A DNA stretch of 64,000 nucleotides. Source: Candidatus Geothrix skivensis. GTDB taxonomy: Bacteria > Acidobacteriota > Holophagae > Holophagales > Holophagaceae. The DNA lies in the NCBI GenBank assembly GCA_016721195.1, contig JADKIO010000013.1:178383-242382 (forward strand), read 5' to 3'. Both the position numbers and the translations under genes were made by a program. Within the stretch, counting starts at the first letter, position 1, and each line of letters starts with the position of its first letter. Below the pieces are notes generated by a model. It saw only the letters and a list, made by a program, of their open reading frames with translations, made no database searches and was not told where the DNA came from. Below, one piece after another: positions 7,131 to 16,667 of the stretch.

Positions 7131-9146
7131 GTGTCCTATCCCCGCCTGCTCGAACCACTGGAGCTCGGCTTCACGACCCTTCGGAATCGCGTGCTCATGG
7201 GCTCCATGCACACGAACCTGGAGGAGGCCAAGGGGGGCTTCGCCAAGCTGGCGGCCTTCTATGCGGAGCGGGCCCGGGGCGGCGTGGGCCTCATCGTTAC
7301 CGGCGGCATCGCGCCGAACCTGCGGGGCCGCCTCACCCCCTTCGGCTCGCAGCTCACCTGGCCCTGGCAGGTGGCCAAGCACCGGAGAGTGACCGAGGCG
7401 GTCCACGCCGCCGGGGGCAAGATCGCCCTGCAGATCCTCCATGGTGGGCGCTACAGCTACCATCCCTTCAGCGTGGCCCCCTCCGCCGTGAAGAGCCCCA
7501 TCACCCCTTTCAAGCCCCGGGAGCTGAGCCCCCGGGGCGTGCTGACCACGATCCGCGACTACGCCCGCTGCGCGGCCCTGGCCCAGCGGGCCGGCTACGA
7601 CGGCGTGGAGATCATGGGCAGCGAAGGCTACCTCATCAACCAGTTCATCGCGGCCCGCACCAACCGCCGCACGGATGCCTGGGGTGGCAGCTACGAGCAC
7701 CGCATGCGCTTCCCGGTGGAGGTGGTGAGGGCCGTGCGGGAAGCCGTGGGGCCGGACTTCATCATCATCTTCCGGCTTTCGATGCTGGACCTGGTGCCGG
7801 AGGGCAGCACCTGGGAGGAGGTGGTGCAGCTGGCCAAGGCCGTCGAAGCAGCCGGCGCGACGATCCTCAACACGGGCATCGGCTGGCACGAAGCCCGGGT
7901 GCCCACCATCGGGGCCATGGTGCCCCGGGGCGCCTACGCCTGGGTGACGAAGAAGCTGAAGGGCGAGGTATCCATTCCCCTGGTCACCACCAACCGCATC
8001 AACACCCCGGAGGTGGCCGAGGAGATCCTGGCGGGCGGCTGTGCCGACATGGTGAGCCTGGCCCGGCCCCTGCTGGCGGATCCCGCCTTCGTGCAGAAAG
8101 CCGCCGAGGACCGCGCCCTGGACATCAACACCTGCATCGCCTGCAACCAGGCCTGCCTCGATCACGTCTTCCAGCAGAAGCGCGCCACCTGCCTGGTAAA
8201 CCCGCGGGCCTGCTACGAAACAGAGCTGATCTTCAAGCCGATCATCGCCCCCAAGCGCCTCGCGGTGGTGGGGGGTGGGGCCGCGGGGCTGAGCTTCGCC
8301 TGCCACGCCGCCGAGCGCGGCCACATGGTCACCCTCTTCGAGGAGGCCCAGGAGCTGGGCGGCCAGCTCAACCTCGCCAAGCGGGTGCCGGGCAAGGAGG
8401 AGTTCTTTGAGACCTTGCGCTACTTCGGCCGGCGCCTGGCCACCGCCGGGGTGGTCCTGCGCCTGGGTGAGCGGGCCACGGTGGAGGCGCTCGAGGGCTT
8501 CGACGACATCATCCTCGCCACGGGGGTCCGGGGCCGCACGCCGGATATCCCCGGCGCCGACCATCCCAAGGTCATCACCTACCCGGAGCTGCTCTCGGGA
8601 CGGAAGGTGGCCGGGAAGACCGTCGCCATCATCGGGGCGGGCGGCATCGGCTTCGACGTGGCGGAGTTCCTGGTGCAACCGGACCATGCGCCGCAGGTGC
8701 AGCGCTACCTGGACGAGTGGGGTGTGGACGGCGCCCACGCCCACCGGGGCGGAGTGCTTCCGGCGGCCCGACCGCCGGAGCCAGCCCGCCAGGTCCACCT
8801 GCTGCAGCGCAAGACCGACCGCATGGGCGCCGACCTGGGCAAGACCACGGGCTGGATCCACCGGGCCACCCTCAAGGCCATGAAGGTGAAGATGCAGGGC
8901 GGCATCCACTACGAGCGCATCGACGACCAGGGCCTCTGGTTCCGCGACGGCAAGGACGCCGGGTCCAAGTGCCTGGCGGTAGACAGCATCATCCTCTGCG
9001 CCGGCCAGGTCTCCGTGCGGGACCTCGTGGAGCCACTCAAAGCAGCCGGAAAGATGGTGCACCTCATCGGTGGCGCCGACCTGGCGGCGGAACTGGACGC
9101 CCAGCGCGCCATCCGCCAGGGGGCCGAGCTGGCGGCGAAGATCTGA
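7131..9146 (+). CDS. fadH: 2,4-dienoyl-CoA reductase (NADPH)
   Basis: A 671-residue enzyme, close to the 672 of E. coli FadH, with the same opening MSYPRLLEPLELGFTTLRN. Residues 1 to about 340 form an FMN-binding old-yellow-enzyme barrel. A 4Fe-4S motif CxxCNQxC...C follows at about 340-360. FAD- and NADPH-binding Rossmann domains (VVGGGAAG, IIGAGGIG) fill the rest. It reduces 2,4-dienoyl-CoA during oxidation of polyunsaturated fatty acids. The start is GTG. It stands alone, with no other beta-oxidation gene beside it, so related enoate reductases of the same architecture cannot be wholly excluded. Confidence 0.9.
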   Translation: MSYPRLLEPLELGFTTLRNRVLMGSMHTNLEEAKGGFAKLAAFYAERARGGVGLIVTGGIAPNLRGRLTPFGSQLTWPWQVAKHRRVTEAVHAAGGKIALQILHGGRYSYHPFSVAPSAVKSPITPFKPRELSPRGVLTTIRDYARCAALAQRAGYDGVEIMGSEGYLINQFIAARTNRRTDAWGGSYEHRMRFPVEVVRAVREAVGPDFIIIFRLSMLDLVPEGSTWEEVVQLAKAVEAAGATILNTGIGWHEARVPTIGAMVPRGAYAWVTKKLKGEVSIPLVTTNRINTPEVAEEILAGGCADMVSLARPLLADPAFVQKAAEDRALDINTCIACNQACLDHVFQQKRATCLVNPRACYETELIFKPIIAPKRLAVVGGGAAGLSFACHAAERGHMVTLFEEAQELGGQLNLAKRVPGKEEFFETLRYFGRRLATAGVVLRLGERATVEALEGFDDIILATGVRGRTPDIPGADHPKVITYPELLSGRKVAGKTVAIIGAGGIGFDVAEFLVQPDHAPQVQRYLDEWGVDGAHAHRGGVLPAARPPEPARQVHLLQRKTDRMGADLGKTTGWIHRATLKAMKVKMQGGIHYERIDDQGLWFRDGKDAGSKCLAVDSIILCAGQVSVRDLVEPLKAAGKMVHLIGGADLAAELDAQRAIRQGAELAAKI

Positions 9147-9160
9147 AGTGCTGGTCCAAA

Positions 9161-9228
9161 GATTTCACAGATTCACACAGATTCGGAAAGCAGGCTTTGT
9201 CTGTGCAATCTGTGCAATCTGTGGATGA
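9161..9228. repeat. CACAGATT-type inverted repeat
   Basis: The left arm contains CACAGATT twice (9166-9184). The right arm contains TCTGTGCAA, TCTGTGCAA and TCTGTGGAT in series (9200-9228), the reverse complement of the same unit. The arms would pair around a GCAGGC-containing loop. It sits between fadH and the next co-directional gene. It resembles short periodic intergenic repeats seen in several bacterial genomes and may act as a terminator. Confidence 0.6.
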
Positions 9229-9249
9229 TTTTCTTTCTGGAATCCTTGA

Positions 9250-10437
9250 ATGAAACTTCCCATTGTTGCCGCCTCCGCCGCCCAGCGCCTGTTCCTGGGG
9301 GCCCAGGGCCTGCTGGACGACCCGACGCGGAGAGCCACCACAGCCTCGCTCCAGGCCCTCATCGACCGGCTGGGCTTCGTGCAGGTGGACACCATCAACG
9401 TGGTGGCCCGGGCCCACGATCTCACCCTGTTCAGCCGCCTGGACGGCTACCGGCCTCCGCATCTGAAGAAGCTGCTGGAGGAAAAGCGGAGCCTGTTCGA
9501 GGGCTTCACCCACGACGCCTCGGCCATCCCCACGATCTGGTTCGCCCACTGGAAGCCCCGGTTCACCCGGGACCGGGAGCGCATCCACACCCACGCCTGG
9601 TGGCAGCACCACTTCCGCGGCACCGATGGGGCGAAGGTTGTGAAGGATGTGAAGGCCCGTATCACGAAGGAAGGCCCGCTGAAGTCCTCGGACTTCGAAC
9701 ACCCCGAAAAGCGCGGGCCCTGGTGGGGCTGGAAGCCCCAGAAGGCGGCCCTGGACTTCCTGTGGCGCAGCGGCGAGCTCATGATCCCCCGCCGGGAGGG
9801 CTTCCAGAAGGTCTACGACCTCACGGAGCGCGTGCTGCCCGAGCACCACGGCCTGCCCTGCCCCGACCCTGGCGGACACCGGGACTGGGCCTGCGCCTCC
9901 GCCGCCGAGCGCCTCTGGGTGTTCACCCCCAAGGAGCTGGCGGATTTCTTCGATGCCATCGAGGCCCCGGAGGCCCGGGCCTGGTGCGCCGCCGCCGAAA
10001 AGGAGGGACGCATCGTCCCCGTGCAGGTCGAAGACGCCGACGGGGAGACCCGCTCCGCCTTCGCCCTGGCGGACTGGGAGGCCCGCCTGGCGAGGCTGCC
10101 GGAGCCGCCGGAGCGCACCCGCCTCCTCTGCCCCTTCGATCCCATCCTCCGGGACCGGGCCCGGGCCCTCCGCCGCTTCGGCTTCGACTACCGCTTCGAA
10201 GCCTTCGTGCCCGAGCCCAAGCGCCAGTACGGCTACTTCGTCCTGCCCATCCTGGAGGGGGGCCGCCTGGTGGGCCGCCTGGATCCCAAGCTGCACCGCG
10301 ACCGCGACCTGCTGGAGATCAGGGGGCTCTGGTGGGAACCGGGCATCAAGGCCACCAGGACCCGGAAACGGGGGCTGGACGAGGCCCTGGGGCGGCTGGC
10401 CGCCTTCCTGGGGGCCGACGCCATTCAGCTCCCTTGA
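9250..10437 (+). CDS. AlkZ/YcaQ-like winged-helix DNA glycosylase
   Basis: A 395-residue protein of the HTH_42/AlkZ superfamily. The QVD motif at residues 45-47 (within LGFVQVDTIN) matches the QxD catalytic motif of the E. coli YcaQ subgroup; the Streptomyces AlkZ subgroup has QxQ. The paired ARAHDLTLFSRL segment is also typical. These enzymes unhook DNA interstrand crosslinks and remove bulky N-alkyl purines. The length fits the family. The next gene, an RpiR regulator, starts 22 bp downstream, but no functional link is evident. Confidence 0.8.
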   Translation: MKLPIVAASAAQRLFLGAQGLLDDPTRRATTASLQALIDRLGFVQVDTINVVARAHDLTLFSRLDGYRPPHLKKLLEEKRSLFEGFTHDASAIPTIWFAHWKPRFTRDRERIHTHAWWQHHFRGTDGAKVVKDVKARITKEGPLKSSDFEHPEKRGPWWGWKPQKAALDFLWRSGELMIPRREGFQKVYDLTERVLPEHHGLPCPDPGGHRDWACASAAERLWVFTPKELADFFDAIEAPEARAWCAAAEKEGRIVPVQVEDADGETRSAFALADWEARLARLPEPPERTRLLCPFDPILRDRARALRRFGFDYRFEAFVPEPKRQYGYFVLPILEGGRLVGRLDPKLHRDRDLLEIRGLWWEPGIKATRTRKRGLDEALGRLAAFLGADAIQLP

Positions 10438-10459
10438 TGACCGCGTTATCCTGCATCCC

Positions 10460-11302
10460 ATGTCCGCCTCGAAGAACCCCCTGCTCAACCGCCTGCACAG
10501 CGCCCAGGGGCTGTCCCCCAGCCAGCGGCAGATCGCGGATTGCCTCATCGCCAACATGCACGAGGCACCCCTCTGGGGCGTGGAGGAGCTGGCGGACAAA
10601 TCCAGCACCTGCGTGGCCACCGTGGTGCGCTTCGCCAAGAAGCTGGAGTACTCGGGTTACCTGGAGATGCGCAAGGCCCTGGTCAGCGCCGCCAAGAAGC
10701 ACTACGGACGGGGGGAACAGCTGCTGCAGGCCCCGGTGCAGGCTTCCGCCACCCTCCTGGAGGTGGCCCGGCGGGATGTGCGCAACATCGACACCCTGGT
10801 GAAGGCGGTCAGCGAAGATCTCCTCCAGAAGGTGGTGAAGCAGCTGAAAGGCAGCCGACTGCGCCTGGCCATCGGGGATGGCGTATCCGCCCTCATGGCC
10901 CGGCAGCTGGCCTACCTGCTGATCAACACGGGCCTGCCGGTCATGGAGGGCAACCCCGCCGATTTCGCCACCCAGGTCGGCATGCTGGATAGCAAAGACC
11001 TCCTCATCGCCATCAGCATCACTCCCTACACCCAGGAAACCCTTGACGCCGCCGCCTACGCCCGGAAACGAGGGATTCCCGTGCTGGCCTTCACGGACAG
11101 CCTGAACTCCCCCCTGGCCAAGTCCGCCAACCTGGCCCTGCCCATCCCCGGGGAGAACCTGCTCTTTTCCCACAGCGTGACCGCCTTCGGCGTCCTGGCC
11201 CACGCCATCGCCACCTCCATCGCCAGCCAGGCCCCCCAGAAGGCCCTCAGCAAGCTCCGGGAGGTGGAGCGGGTGGCCCAGAAGAAGTTCGCCAAGACCT
11301 GA
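10460..11302 (+). CDS. MurR/RpiR family transcriptional regulator
   Basis: A 280-residue regulator with an N-terminal helix-turn-helix of the HTH_6 type (about 1-77: LSPSQRQIADCL...STCVATVVRFAKKLEYSGY). A SIS domain follows (about 115-250), which in this family binds phosphosugars or related metabolites. It lies directly upstream of the TonB receptor and cyanophycin-type genes, on the same strand, and may control them. The ligand is unknown. If the regulated substrate is a dipeptide the SIS domain would be doing something atypical. Confidence 0.88.
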   Translation: MSASKNPLLNRLHSAQGLSPSQRQIADCLIANMHEAPLWGVEELADKSSTCVATVVRFAKKLEYSGYLEMRKALVSAAKKHYGRGEQLLQAPVQASATLLEVARRDVRNIDTLVKAVSEDLLQKVVKQLKGSRLRLAIGDGVSALMARQLAYLLINTGLPVMEGNPADFATQVGMLDSKDLLIAISITPYTQETLDAAAYARKRGIPVLAFTDSLNSPLAKSANLALPIPGENLLFSHSVTAFGVLAHAIATSIASQAPQKALSKLREVERVAQKKFAKT

Positions 11303-11451
11303 GACGCCGTCCCAGGATCCAGCCCCTGGAGCTCCCGACCGCTCAGGGGCCGAGGGATTTTTGGAGAGATTGAAAAAAAACTTGACTCGACTTTGGCATA
11401 AGCACTACTTTTTGGTCATCAATTCACCATCTTTCAACCTTCGGAGGCGTG

Positions 11452-14223
11452 ATGGCTAGAACATCTGGCAGTTCCAGATTCAGTGCGCTCGTGCTGGCGC
11501 TCGTGGCATGTCCCATTGCGCTGATGGCGCAAAGCAGCACCACCTCCGCACTGACCGGCAGCGTGCGCGACCCCCAGGGCCGGGCCCTGGCCGAAGCCAA
11601 GATCAGCGTCACTTCCGACAGCCTCATCGGTGGCTCGCGCGTGGTCGTCACCGGCCCCCAGGGGGGCTTCCGCCTATCTGCGCTGCCCCCGGGCAATTAC
11701 GTCGTCACCATCGAGGCCAAGGGCTACTCCACGCTCAAGCAGAACATCCAGCTCAGCCTGGGCTCGGCATCCAATTTGCCCATCCAGATGCAGGCCCAGG
11801 CCGGGGCCACCGTGGAAGTCATCTCGCAGACCGCCAGCGTGGAACCCACCCCCGCGGGCCTTGGCAGGAGCTATTCCCTGGAAGAACTCGAATCCCTGCC
11901 CTACAAACGGGACCTCAGTTCCATCGCAGACCTCACACCCGGCGTGAACGGGGGCATCGCCTGGGGCGGCGACCGTCGCAACGCCAACGCCTACCTGATG
12001 GACGGCATGAACATCGGAGACCCGGGCGGGGGCACTCCCTGGATCTATTCGAACCCGGAGTGGTTCCAGGAGGTCCAGGTGGGCGGCATTGGGGCCGCGG
12101 CGGAGTTCGGCGGCTTCACGGGCGGCTTCATCAACGCCATCATCAAGCGGGGCGGCAACAAGACCGAAGGGGTTTTCAACAGCTACTACAGCACCTCGAA
12201 GTGGCAGGCCAAGACCAGCAACCGCGCGCCAGGCATCGACCGCACGATACAGCCGGCCCACAGCTCCGATCTGTCCCTCAGCGTGGGCGGCCCCATCATC
12301 AAGGACAAGCTCTGGTACTTCGTCTCTGCCGAAAACATCGTGGAGCAGCAGACCCCCATCGGCGCCCCCGTCCCCGTGGAATTGACCAATCCCCGCTACC
12401 TGCTGAAGCTCACCTGGCAGGCCACTCCCACGGGCACCCTGGAAGCCTTCGCCGAATACGACAAGGTGGCCCGCGAACACCGGGGCATCGACAACGAAAC
12501 CTCCATCGAAGCCTCCTGGAAGCAGGACGCCCCCAACCACAGCTACGGCCTCACCTGGACCCAGGTCTTCGGCTCCGCCGCCGTGCTCACCGTCCGCGCC
12601 ACCACCTTTGGTGGCCGTGACGACGCGATGGCCTACAAGGGCGAAACGCCGTCGCTCTACATCGCCTCGGGCTACAACCCGACCGACCCCGCGAGTGCCA
12701 ACGGCCTCATCTATACCTTCAACAACACCTATACCGTCAACAGCGTGTACAAGTCCCGGGGCAGCCTTGCGGCCACCCTGGATCTCTTCAAGACCGGCCT
12801 GTTCAGCGCCACGGATTCCCATGCCTTCAAGTTCGGCCTTGAGCGGGAGCAGGCAGGCGTCGAAGAGCTGCAACGCTTCCCCGGCGGCATCAGCTACAAC
12901 GCTGATGTCGACTCCGGCGGCGTCTACACGGATTTCGTCCAGTTGGGCGGGGGCTACAACATCCGCGCCCGCATGGACCGCATGGCCGCCTTCGTCCAGG
13001 ACACCTGGACTGTCAACAGCCGCCTCACCCTGCGGCCCGGCCTTCGCTTCGAGCAGTTCAAGGGGCGCGGCTATGGCTCGTCGTCCTCAGTCTGGAACAC
13101 CAGCACCCTGGCCCCGCGCTTCGGCCTCACCTTCGCCCTCACGGAAGACCAGCGGAGCCTGCTCAAGGCCAGCTGGGGCCGCTACTTTGATGGCGTCGGT
13201 ACCTTCTACTTCGATCGGGCCATTCCCGGCGCCTACAAGCCCGAGACCCGCCACTACTGGGGCAACTTCGACTACATCACCGACCTCAACAACCCCCAGG
13301 CCATCGGCTACGACCCGGTCCCCTACACCACCATCAGCGACGTGACGGCGATCGATCCGAACATCAAGCATCCCTACATCGACGAGGCGACGCTCTCCCT
13401 GGAGCAGAAGGTGGGCAGCCTCTGGTCCCTGACCTTCACCGCGGTGCACCGGCAGTCCAAGGACCTCATCGTCCGCACCAACCGGGCCCTGCGGGAGGAT
13501 ACCGATCCCGCCAACTCGCTGGACGCCTACAACCAGCTGACCGGTCAGGTCATGCACCTCTTCAACGCCCTGGACGATGCCCAGGACTATTACATCAGCA
13601 ACAGTTCCAAGGCCAAGCGCGCTTACCAGGCCCTCAGCCTGAGCGCTGAACGCAAGTTCGCCGATCACTGGAGCCTCTTCACCAGCTACACCCGCGCCCT
13701 GCGGCACGGAAACCTGAACCGCTCGAATGGCTACGACGACGCCTTCGTGAATCCCAACTCCCAGATCAACTTCGACGGCCGCCTTCCCTATTACAGCGAT
13801 GACGAGGTCAAGGCCCGCATCTCCTACGAGACCCCCTGGAAGACCCGCCTGAGCGCCAGCTTCACCTATCTTTCTGGCGAGCACTGGACGCCCACCATCA
13901 GCACCTTCAGGGACAACAACTCATCTCGCTGGAGCATCCTGGCCCAGCCCCGTGGTTCCGAGAAGTATCCCGCCCGGCGCCTGCTGGATCTCCGGGCCAG
14001 CCAGATGCTCGTCAAGAACAAGAGCGTCAGCGCCGAGGTATTCCTTGATATCTTCAACGCCCTGAACTCCGGCTCCGCCCTCGCGTGGAACACGCGGGTG
14101 AATGCGGTTCGAACTGACTCTGCAGCAACGTCTGGCGCCAACTCCATCTACAGCGACTACAAGAGCCCCACCAGCGCGGAAACGCCGCGCAACCTGAGGC
14201 TGGGCGTGCGGATCACCTTCTAG
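11452..14223 (+). CDS. TonB-dependent outer-membrane receptor with carboxypeptidase-regulatory domain
   Basis: A 923-residue protein. It has a signal peptide (1 to about 27, cleaved near MAQSS) and a carboxypeptidase-regulatory-like beta-sandwich (about 30-115). A plug domain containing YLMDGMNIGDPGGG and a long beta-barrel ending in LGVRITF follow. Such Oar-like receptors are abundant in Acidobacteria and import large substrates across the outer membrane using TonB energy. GGAGG lies 4 bp before the ATG at 11452; an in-frame GTG just before it is too close to that site. A TTGACT at 11382 may be a -35 element, but no good -10 follows. The downstream genes suggest a peptide-like ligand. Confidence 0.88.
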   Translation: MARTSGSSRFSALVLALVACPIALMAQSSTTSALTGSVRDPQGRALAEAKISVTSDSLIGGSRVVVTGPQGGFRLSALPPGNYVVTIEAKGYSTLKQNIQLSLGSASNLPIQMQAQAGATVEVISQTASVEPTPAGLGRSYSLEELESLPYKRDLSSIADLTPGVNGGIAWGGDRRNANAYLMDGMNIGDPGGGTPWIYSNPEWFQEVQVGGIGAAAEFGGFTGGFINAIIKRGGNKTEGVFNSYYSTSKWQAKTSNRAPGIDRTIQPAHSSDLSLSVGGPIIKDKLWYFVSAENIVEQQTPIGAPVPVELTNPRYLLKLTWQATPTGTLEAFAEYDKVAREHRGIDNETSIEASWKQDAPNHSYGLTWTQVFGSAAVLTVRATTFGGRDDAMAYKGETPSLYIASGYNPTDPASANGLIYTFNNTYTVNSVYKSRGSLAATLDLFKTGLFSATDSHAFKFGLEREQAGVEELQRFPGGISYNADVDSGGVYTDFVQLGGGYNIRARMDRMAAFVQDTWTVNSRLTLRPGLRFEQFKGRGYGSSSSVWNTSTLAPRFGLTFALTEDQRSLLKASWGRYFDGVGTFYFDRAIPGAYKPETRHYWGNFDYITDLNNPQAIGYDPVPYTTISDVTAIDPNIKHPYIDEATLSLEQKVGSLWSLTFTAVHRQSKDLIVRTNRALREDTDPANSLDAYNQLTGQVMHLFNALDDAQDYYISNSSKAKRAYQALSLSAERKFADHWSLFTSYTRALRHGNLNRSNGYDDAFVNPNSQINFDGRLPYYSDDEVKARISYETPWKTRLSASFTYLSGEHWTPTISTFRDNNSSRWSILAQPRGSEKYPARRLLDLRASQMLVKNKSVSAEVFLDIFNALNSGSALAWNTRVNAVRTDSAATSGANSIYSDYKSPTSAETPRNLRLGVRITF

Positions 14224-14244
14224 TCTGCATCACACCTGGGATAC

Positions 14245-14272
14245 CCCACGGGCCGGACCTCCGGCCCGTGGG
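14245..14272 (+). terminator. Strong hairpin between TonB receptor and cyanophycinase genes
   Basis: A 13-bp perfect GC-rich stem (CCCACGGGCCGGA paired with its complement) with a tiny loop, nested inside an outer GCATCAC/GTGATGC pair (14227-14233 and 14272-14278). No T-run follows, so it may be an mRNA processing or stability element or a partial terminator rather than a full stop. Confidence 0.55.
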
Positions 14273-14303
14273 TGATGCGAACTGCTGTTCGAAAGGTCTT
14301 TCC

Positions 14304-15137
14304 ATGTACCGATTTCTCGCTGGCCTCGCCCTGTTCGTTGCATCGGCCCTGGCTTTCGCAGTCGCCCCCCCCAAGGGCACCCTGGTCATCGTGGGTGGGG
14401 GCGGCATGCCAAGGGCCATCATGGAGGCCTTCCTCAGCGCCTCCGGCGGCAGGGGCGGCGTGGTGGGCATCATCCCCACCTCCACCAGCGAACCGGATCG
14501 GGCGCTGAAGGAATGGCAGGCCGATCTCGAAAAGGACGGCCTGGTCTTCGTGCCCCTGGACGTCCGCAGCCGCGAAGATGCCTCCCGTCCGGAGATGCTC
14601 GAAAAGGCCCGTCGTTGCACCGGCTTCTGGTTCTCGGGGGGGGATCAGGGCCGAGTGGGGGACCAGATCGTGGGCACCCCCCTCCAGCAGGTGGTCCTGG
14701 ACCGCTTCGCCGCAGGCGCCTGCGTGGGAGGCACCAGCGCCGGGGCCGCCATCATGTCGAAGGTCATGCTCACGGGCGTGGATCGCCAAGGCAAGGAGGC
14801 CCTGACTGAATTCGGTCCGGGCGCCTACCGCACCCGGGAAGGCATGGGCTTCCTGCCCCCGGGCCTGATGGTGGATCAGCACTTCCTGCGCCGGGGCCGT
14901 CAGAACCGCCTCTTCAGCTTCATCATGGAGCGCCCCGATCACCTGGGCCTGGGCATCGACGAGGCCACGGCCCTGGTGGTGAAGGATGGCAAGGCCACGG
15001 TGCTGGGGGAGCGCTCGGTGATGGTCTTTGATCCCGCAGGCATGATCCTAAACGGCACTTCCTTCCGGGACCTGCGAATCCACGTCCTCCGCGCCGGGCA
15101 GTCCATCGACCTGACCACCCGCAAGGTCTCCCAGTGA
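14304..15137 (+). CDS. Cyanophycinase, exported (peptidase family S51)
   Basis: A 277-residue protein with a signal peptide (about 1-21). The nucleophile is S145 in GGTSAGA. The segment DQHFLRRGRQNR (D191, Q192, H193, R197, R199, R202) keeps the spacing of substrate-binding residues known from Synechocystis CphB, and Q115 (SGGDQ) and E220 (GIDEATA) are also present. The enzyme would cut cyanophycin to beta-Asp-Arg dipeptides. The signal peptide implies action outside the cytoplasm on external polymer, like CphE-type enzymes, rather than on a storage granule. GAAAGG precedes the ATG. Confidence 0.87.
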   Translation: MYRFLAGLALFVASALAFAVAPPKGTLVIVGGGGMPRAIMEAFLSASGGRGGVVGIIPTSTSEPDRALKEWQADLEKDGLVFVPLDVRSREDASRPEMLEKARRCTGFWFSGGDQGRVGDQIVGTPLQQVVLDRFAAGACVGGTSAGAAIMSKVMLTGVDRQGKEALTEFGPGAYRTREGMGFLPPGLMVDQHFLRRGRQNRLFSFIMERPDHLGLGIDEATALVVKDGKATVLGERSVMVFDPAGMILNGTSFRDLRIHVLRAGQSIDLTTRKVSQ

Positions 15138-16636
15138 GCCGCACCGCCGGGCTCCTCCGATCGGCCGGCCTGTCGCTTCTGCTCATCCTTTCCGTCGGGG
15201 CCGCGGAATCCCCTCTGCCGGCGGATCATCGCGCCCTGCGGCGCACGGTGTCCTACGCCGAGATGACCGCCTTCCTGGAGGGCGTGGCCAAGCCCGGCTT
15301 CATCACCGTCACCGAGGAGGCCCGCAGCACGGAAGGGCGGAAGGTCCTCCTGGTGCGCCTGAACCGGAGCGGCGGCAACCCTCAGTCCAGGGCCCGCTTC
15401 CGGGTGCTCTACTACGCCCAGCAGCACGGGGACGAGGTGGCGGGCAAGGATGCCCTGCTCACCTTGGTGCGCGATATCGCGGCCCGTCCCAGCCTCCTGC
15501 CCGAGGACGTGGACCTCTACCTCATGCCCATGCTCAACCCCGATGGCGCCGAGGCCCACCGCCGCCTCAACGGGGCGGGCGCCGACCTCAACCGCGATCA
15601 CCTGCTGCTGGCCCAGCCCGAGACCCGGGCCCTGTACCGCGTGGCCCGCCGGGTCCGGCCCCACCTGGCGGTGGACAGCCACGAGTTCGGCCGGGATGGC
15701 GAGGCCTATACCAGGAAGGGCTGGGAGGCCTGGCCCCTCATCACCATGGATGCCTGCAACCACCCGCTGATCCCCGACTACCTGAAGGCCGCCGCCCTGG
15801 AGGCTGTCACCTCCGCCGGCCCCCTGCTGGCCAGGGCTGGCCACGCCTACCGGCGCTACCTGGTGGGCGGCCCGCCGCCGGAGGAGGAGCTCCGGCCCTC
15901 CACCGCCGAAGTGGACGATGGCCGCAACGGCCTGGGCACCCTGGGGGCCCTCTCGCTCATCATCGAGTCCGGCGTGCGCCACCGTGCCACCGAGCCCCAG
16001 GCCGATCTCGGCGCGCGGGTGGATGGCTACCGCCTTCTCTACCGCCACCTGCTGGGCAACCGGGCCTGGCGGGACCGCGTGCGGAACCTGGCCGAGCGGG
16101 CCCGCCGCGAGCCCCTGCCCCCCTTCATCGCCACCAACACCTTCTGGGCCAATGTCGGCGGCAAGGTCAGCGCCGTGAAGGTCCGGGAGGTCGCGACGGG
16201 CCGGGTGCTCGAGGTGCCCACCGCCATGGCCATGACCGACCTGGTGGTGAAGGGCAGCGTGCCCACGCCCCGGGCCTATGCCATCGAGGCAGCGGCCGCG
16301 GCCCGGTTCATCCCGGTGCTGCAGGCCCAGGGCCTGGCCTTCGAAACCCTGGCCGCACCCCGGAAAGCCCGGATCGAGCGCGTGAAGCTGCTGCGGATCG
16401 AGGAACCCTACGATGAGCTCTACCAGCGCTACAAGGACCGGCAGCTCGTCGAGCGCCGGCCCCAGGCCGAGGTGGAACTGCCCGCCGGAACCCTGGTGGT
16501 CACGCTGGACCAGGACTTGGCCCGTCGCGCCATCCAGGTGCTGGAGCCCTGCCTGCTCTACGGGCTCTACGGCTATCCCGGCTTCCGCGAGCTGGCCCGG
16601 CCCGGCGCCGATCTGCCCGTGTCCCGCCTCTTCTGA
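15134..16636 (+). CDS. Secreted M14-family zinc carboxypeptidase
   Basis: A 500-residue protein with a signal peptide (about 1-24). M14 motifs are visible: QQHGDEVAG for the HxxE zinc ligands, MPMLNPDG and LNRDH for substrate binding, DSHEFG for the third zinc ligand, and LIIESGVRH for the probable catalytic glutamate. About 170 C-terminal residues are unassigned. The GTG start overlaps the cyanophycinase stop (GTGA), so the two are co-translated. It probably trims peptides released by the cyanophycinase or other periplasmic peptides; the substrate is inferred. Confidence 0.85.
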   Translation: MSRTAGLLRSAGLSLLLILSVGAAESPLPADHRALRRTVSYAEMTAFLEGVAKPGFITVTEEARSTEGRKVLLVRLNRSGGNPQSRARFRVLYYAQQHGDEVAGKDALLTLVRDIAARPSLLPEDVDLYLMPMLNPDGAEAHRRLNGAGADLNRDHLLLAQPETRALYRVARRVRPHLAVDSHEFGRDGEAYTRKGWEAWPLITMDACNHPLIPDYLKAAALEAVTSAGPLLARAGHAYRRYLVGGPPPEEELRPSTAEVDDGRNGLGTLGALSLIIESGVRHRATEPQADLGARVDGYRLLYRHLLGNRAWRDRVRNLAERARREPLPPFIATNTFWANVGGKVSAVKVREVATGRVLEVPTAMAMTDLVVKGSVPTPRAYAIEAAAAARFIPVLQAQGLAFETLAAPRKARIERVKLLRIEEPYDELYQRYKDRQLVERRPQAEVELPAGTLVVTLDQDLARRAIQVLEPCLLYGLYGYPGFRELARPGADLPVSRLF

Positions 16637-16667
16637 ACGTCCCGGGCCCGGCCCGGCTGGAGTTCCC

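Noticed and set aside
11382..11410. Promoter or sigma54 site before the TonB receptor
   Set aside because: TTGACT has no fitting -10 at 17 bp, and the TTGGCA...GC spacing needed for sigma54 is absent.
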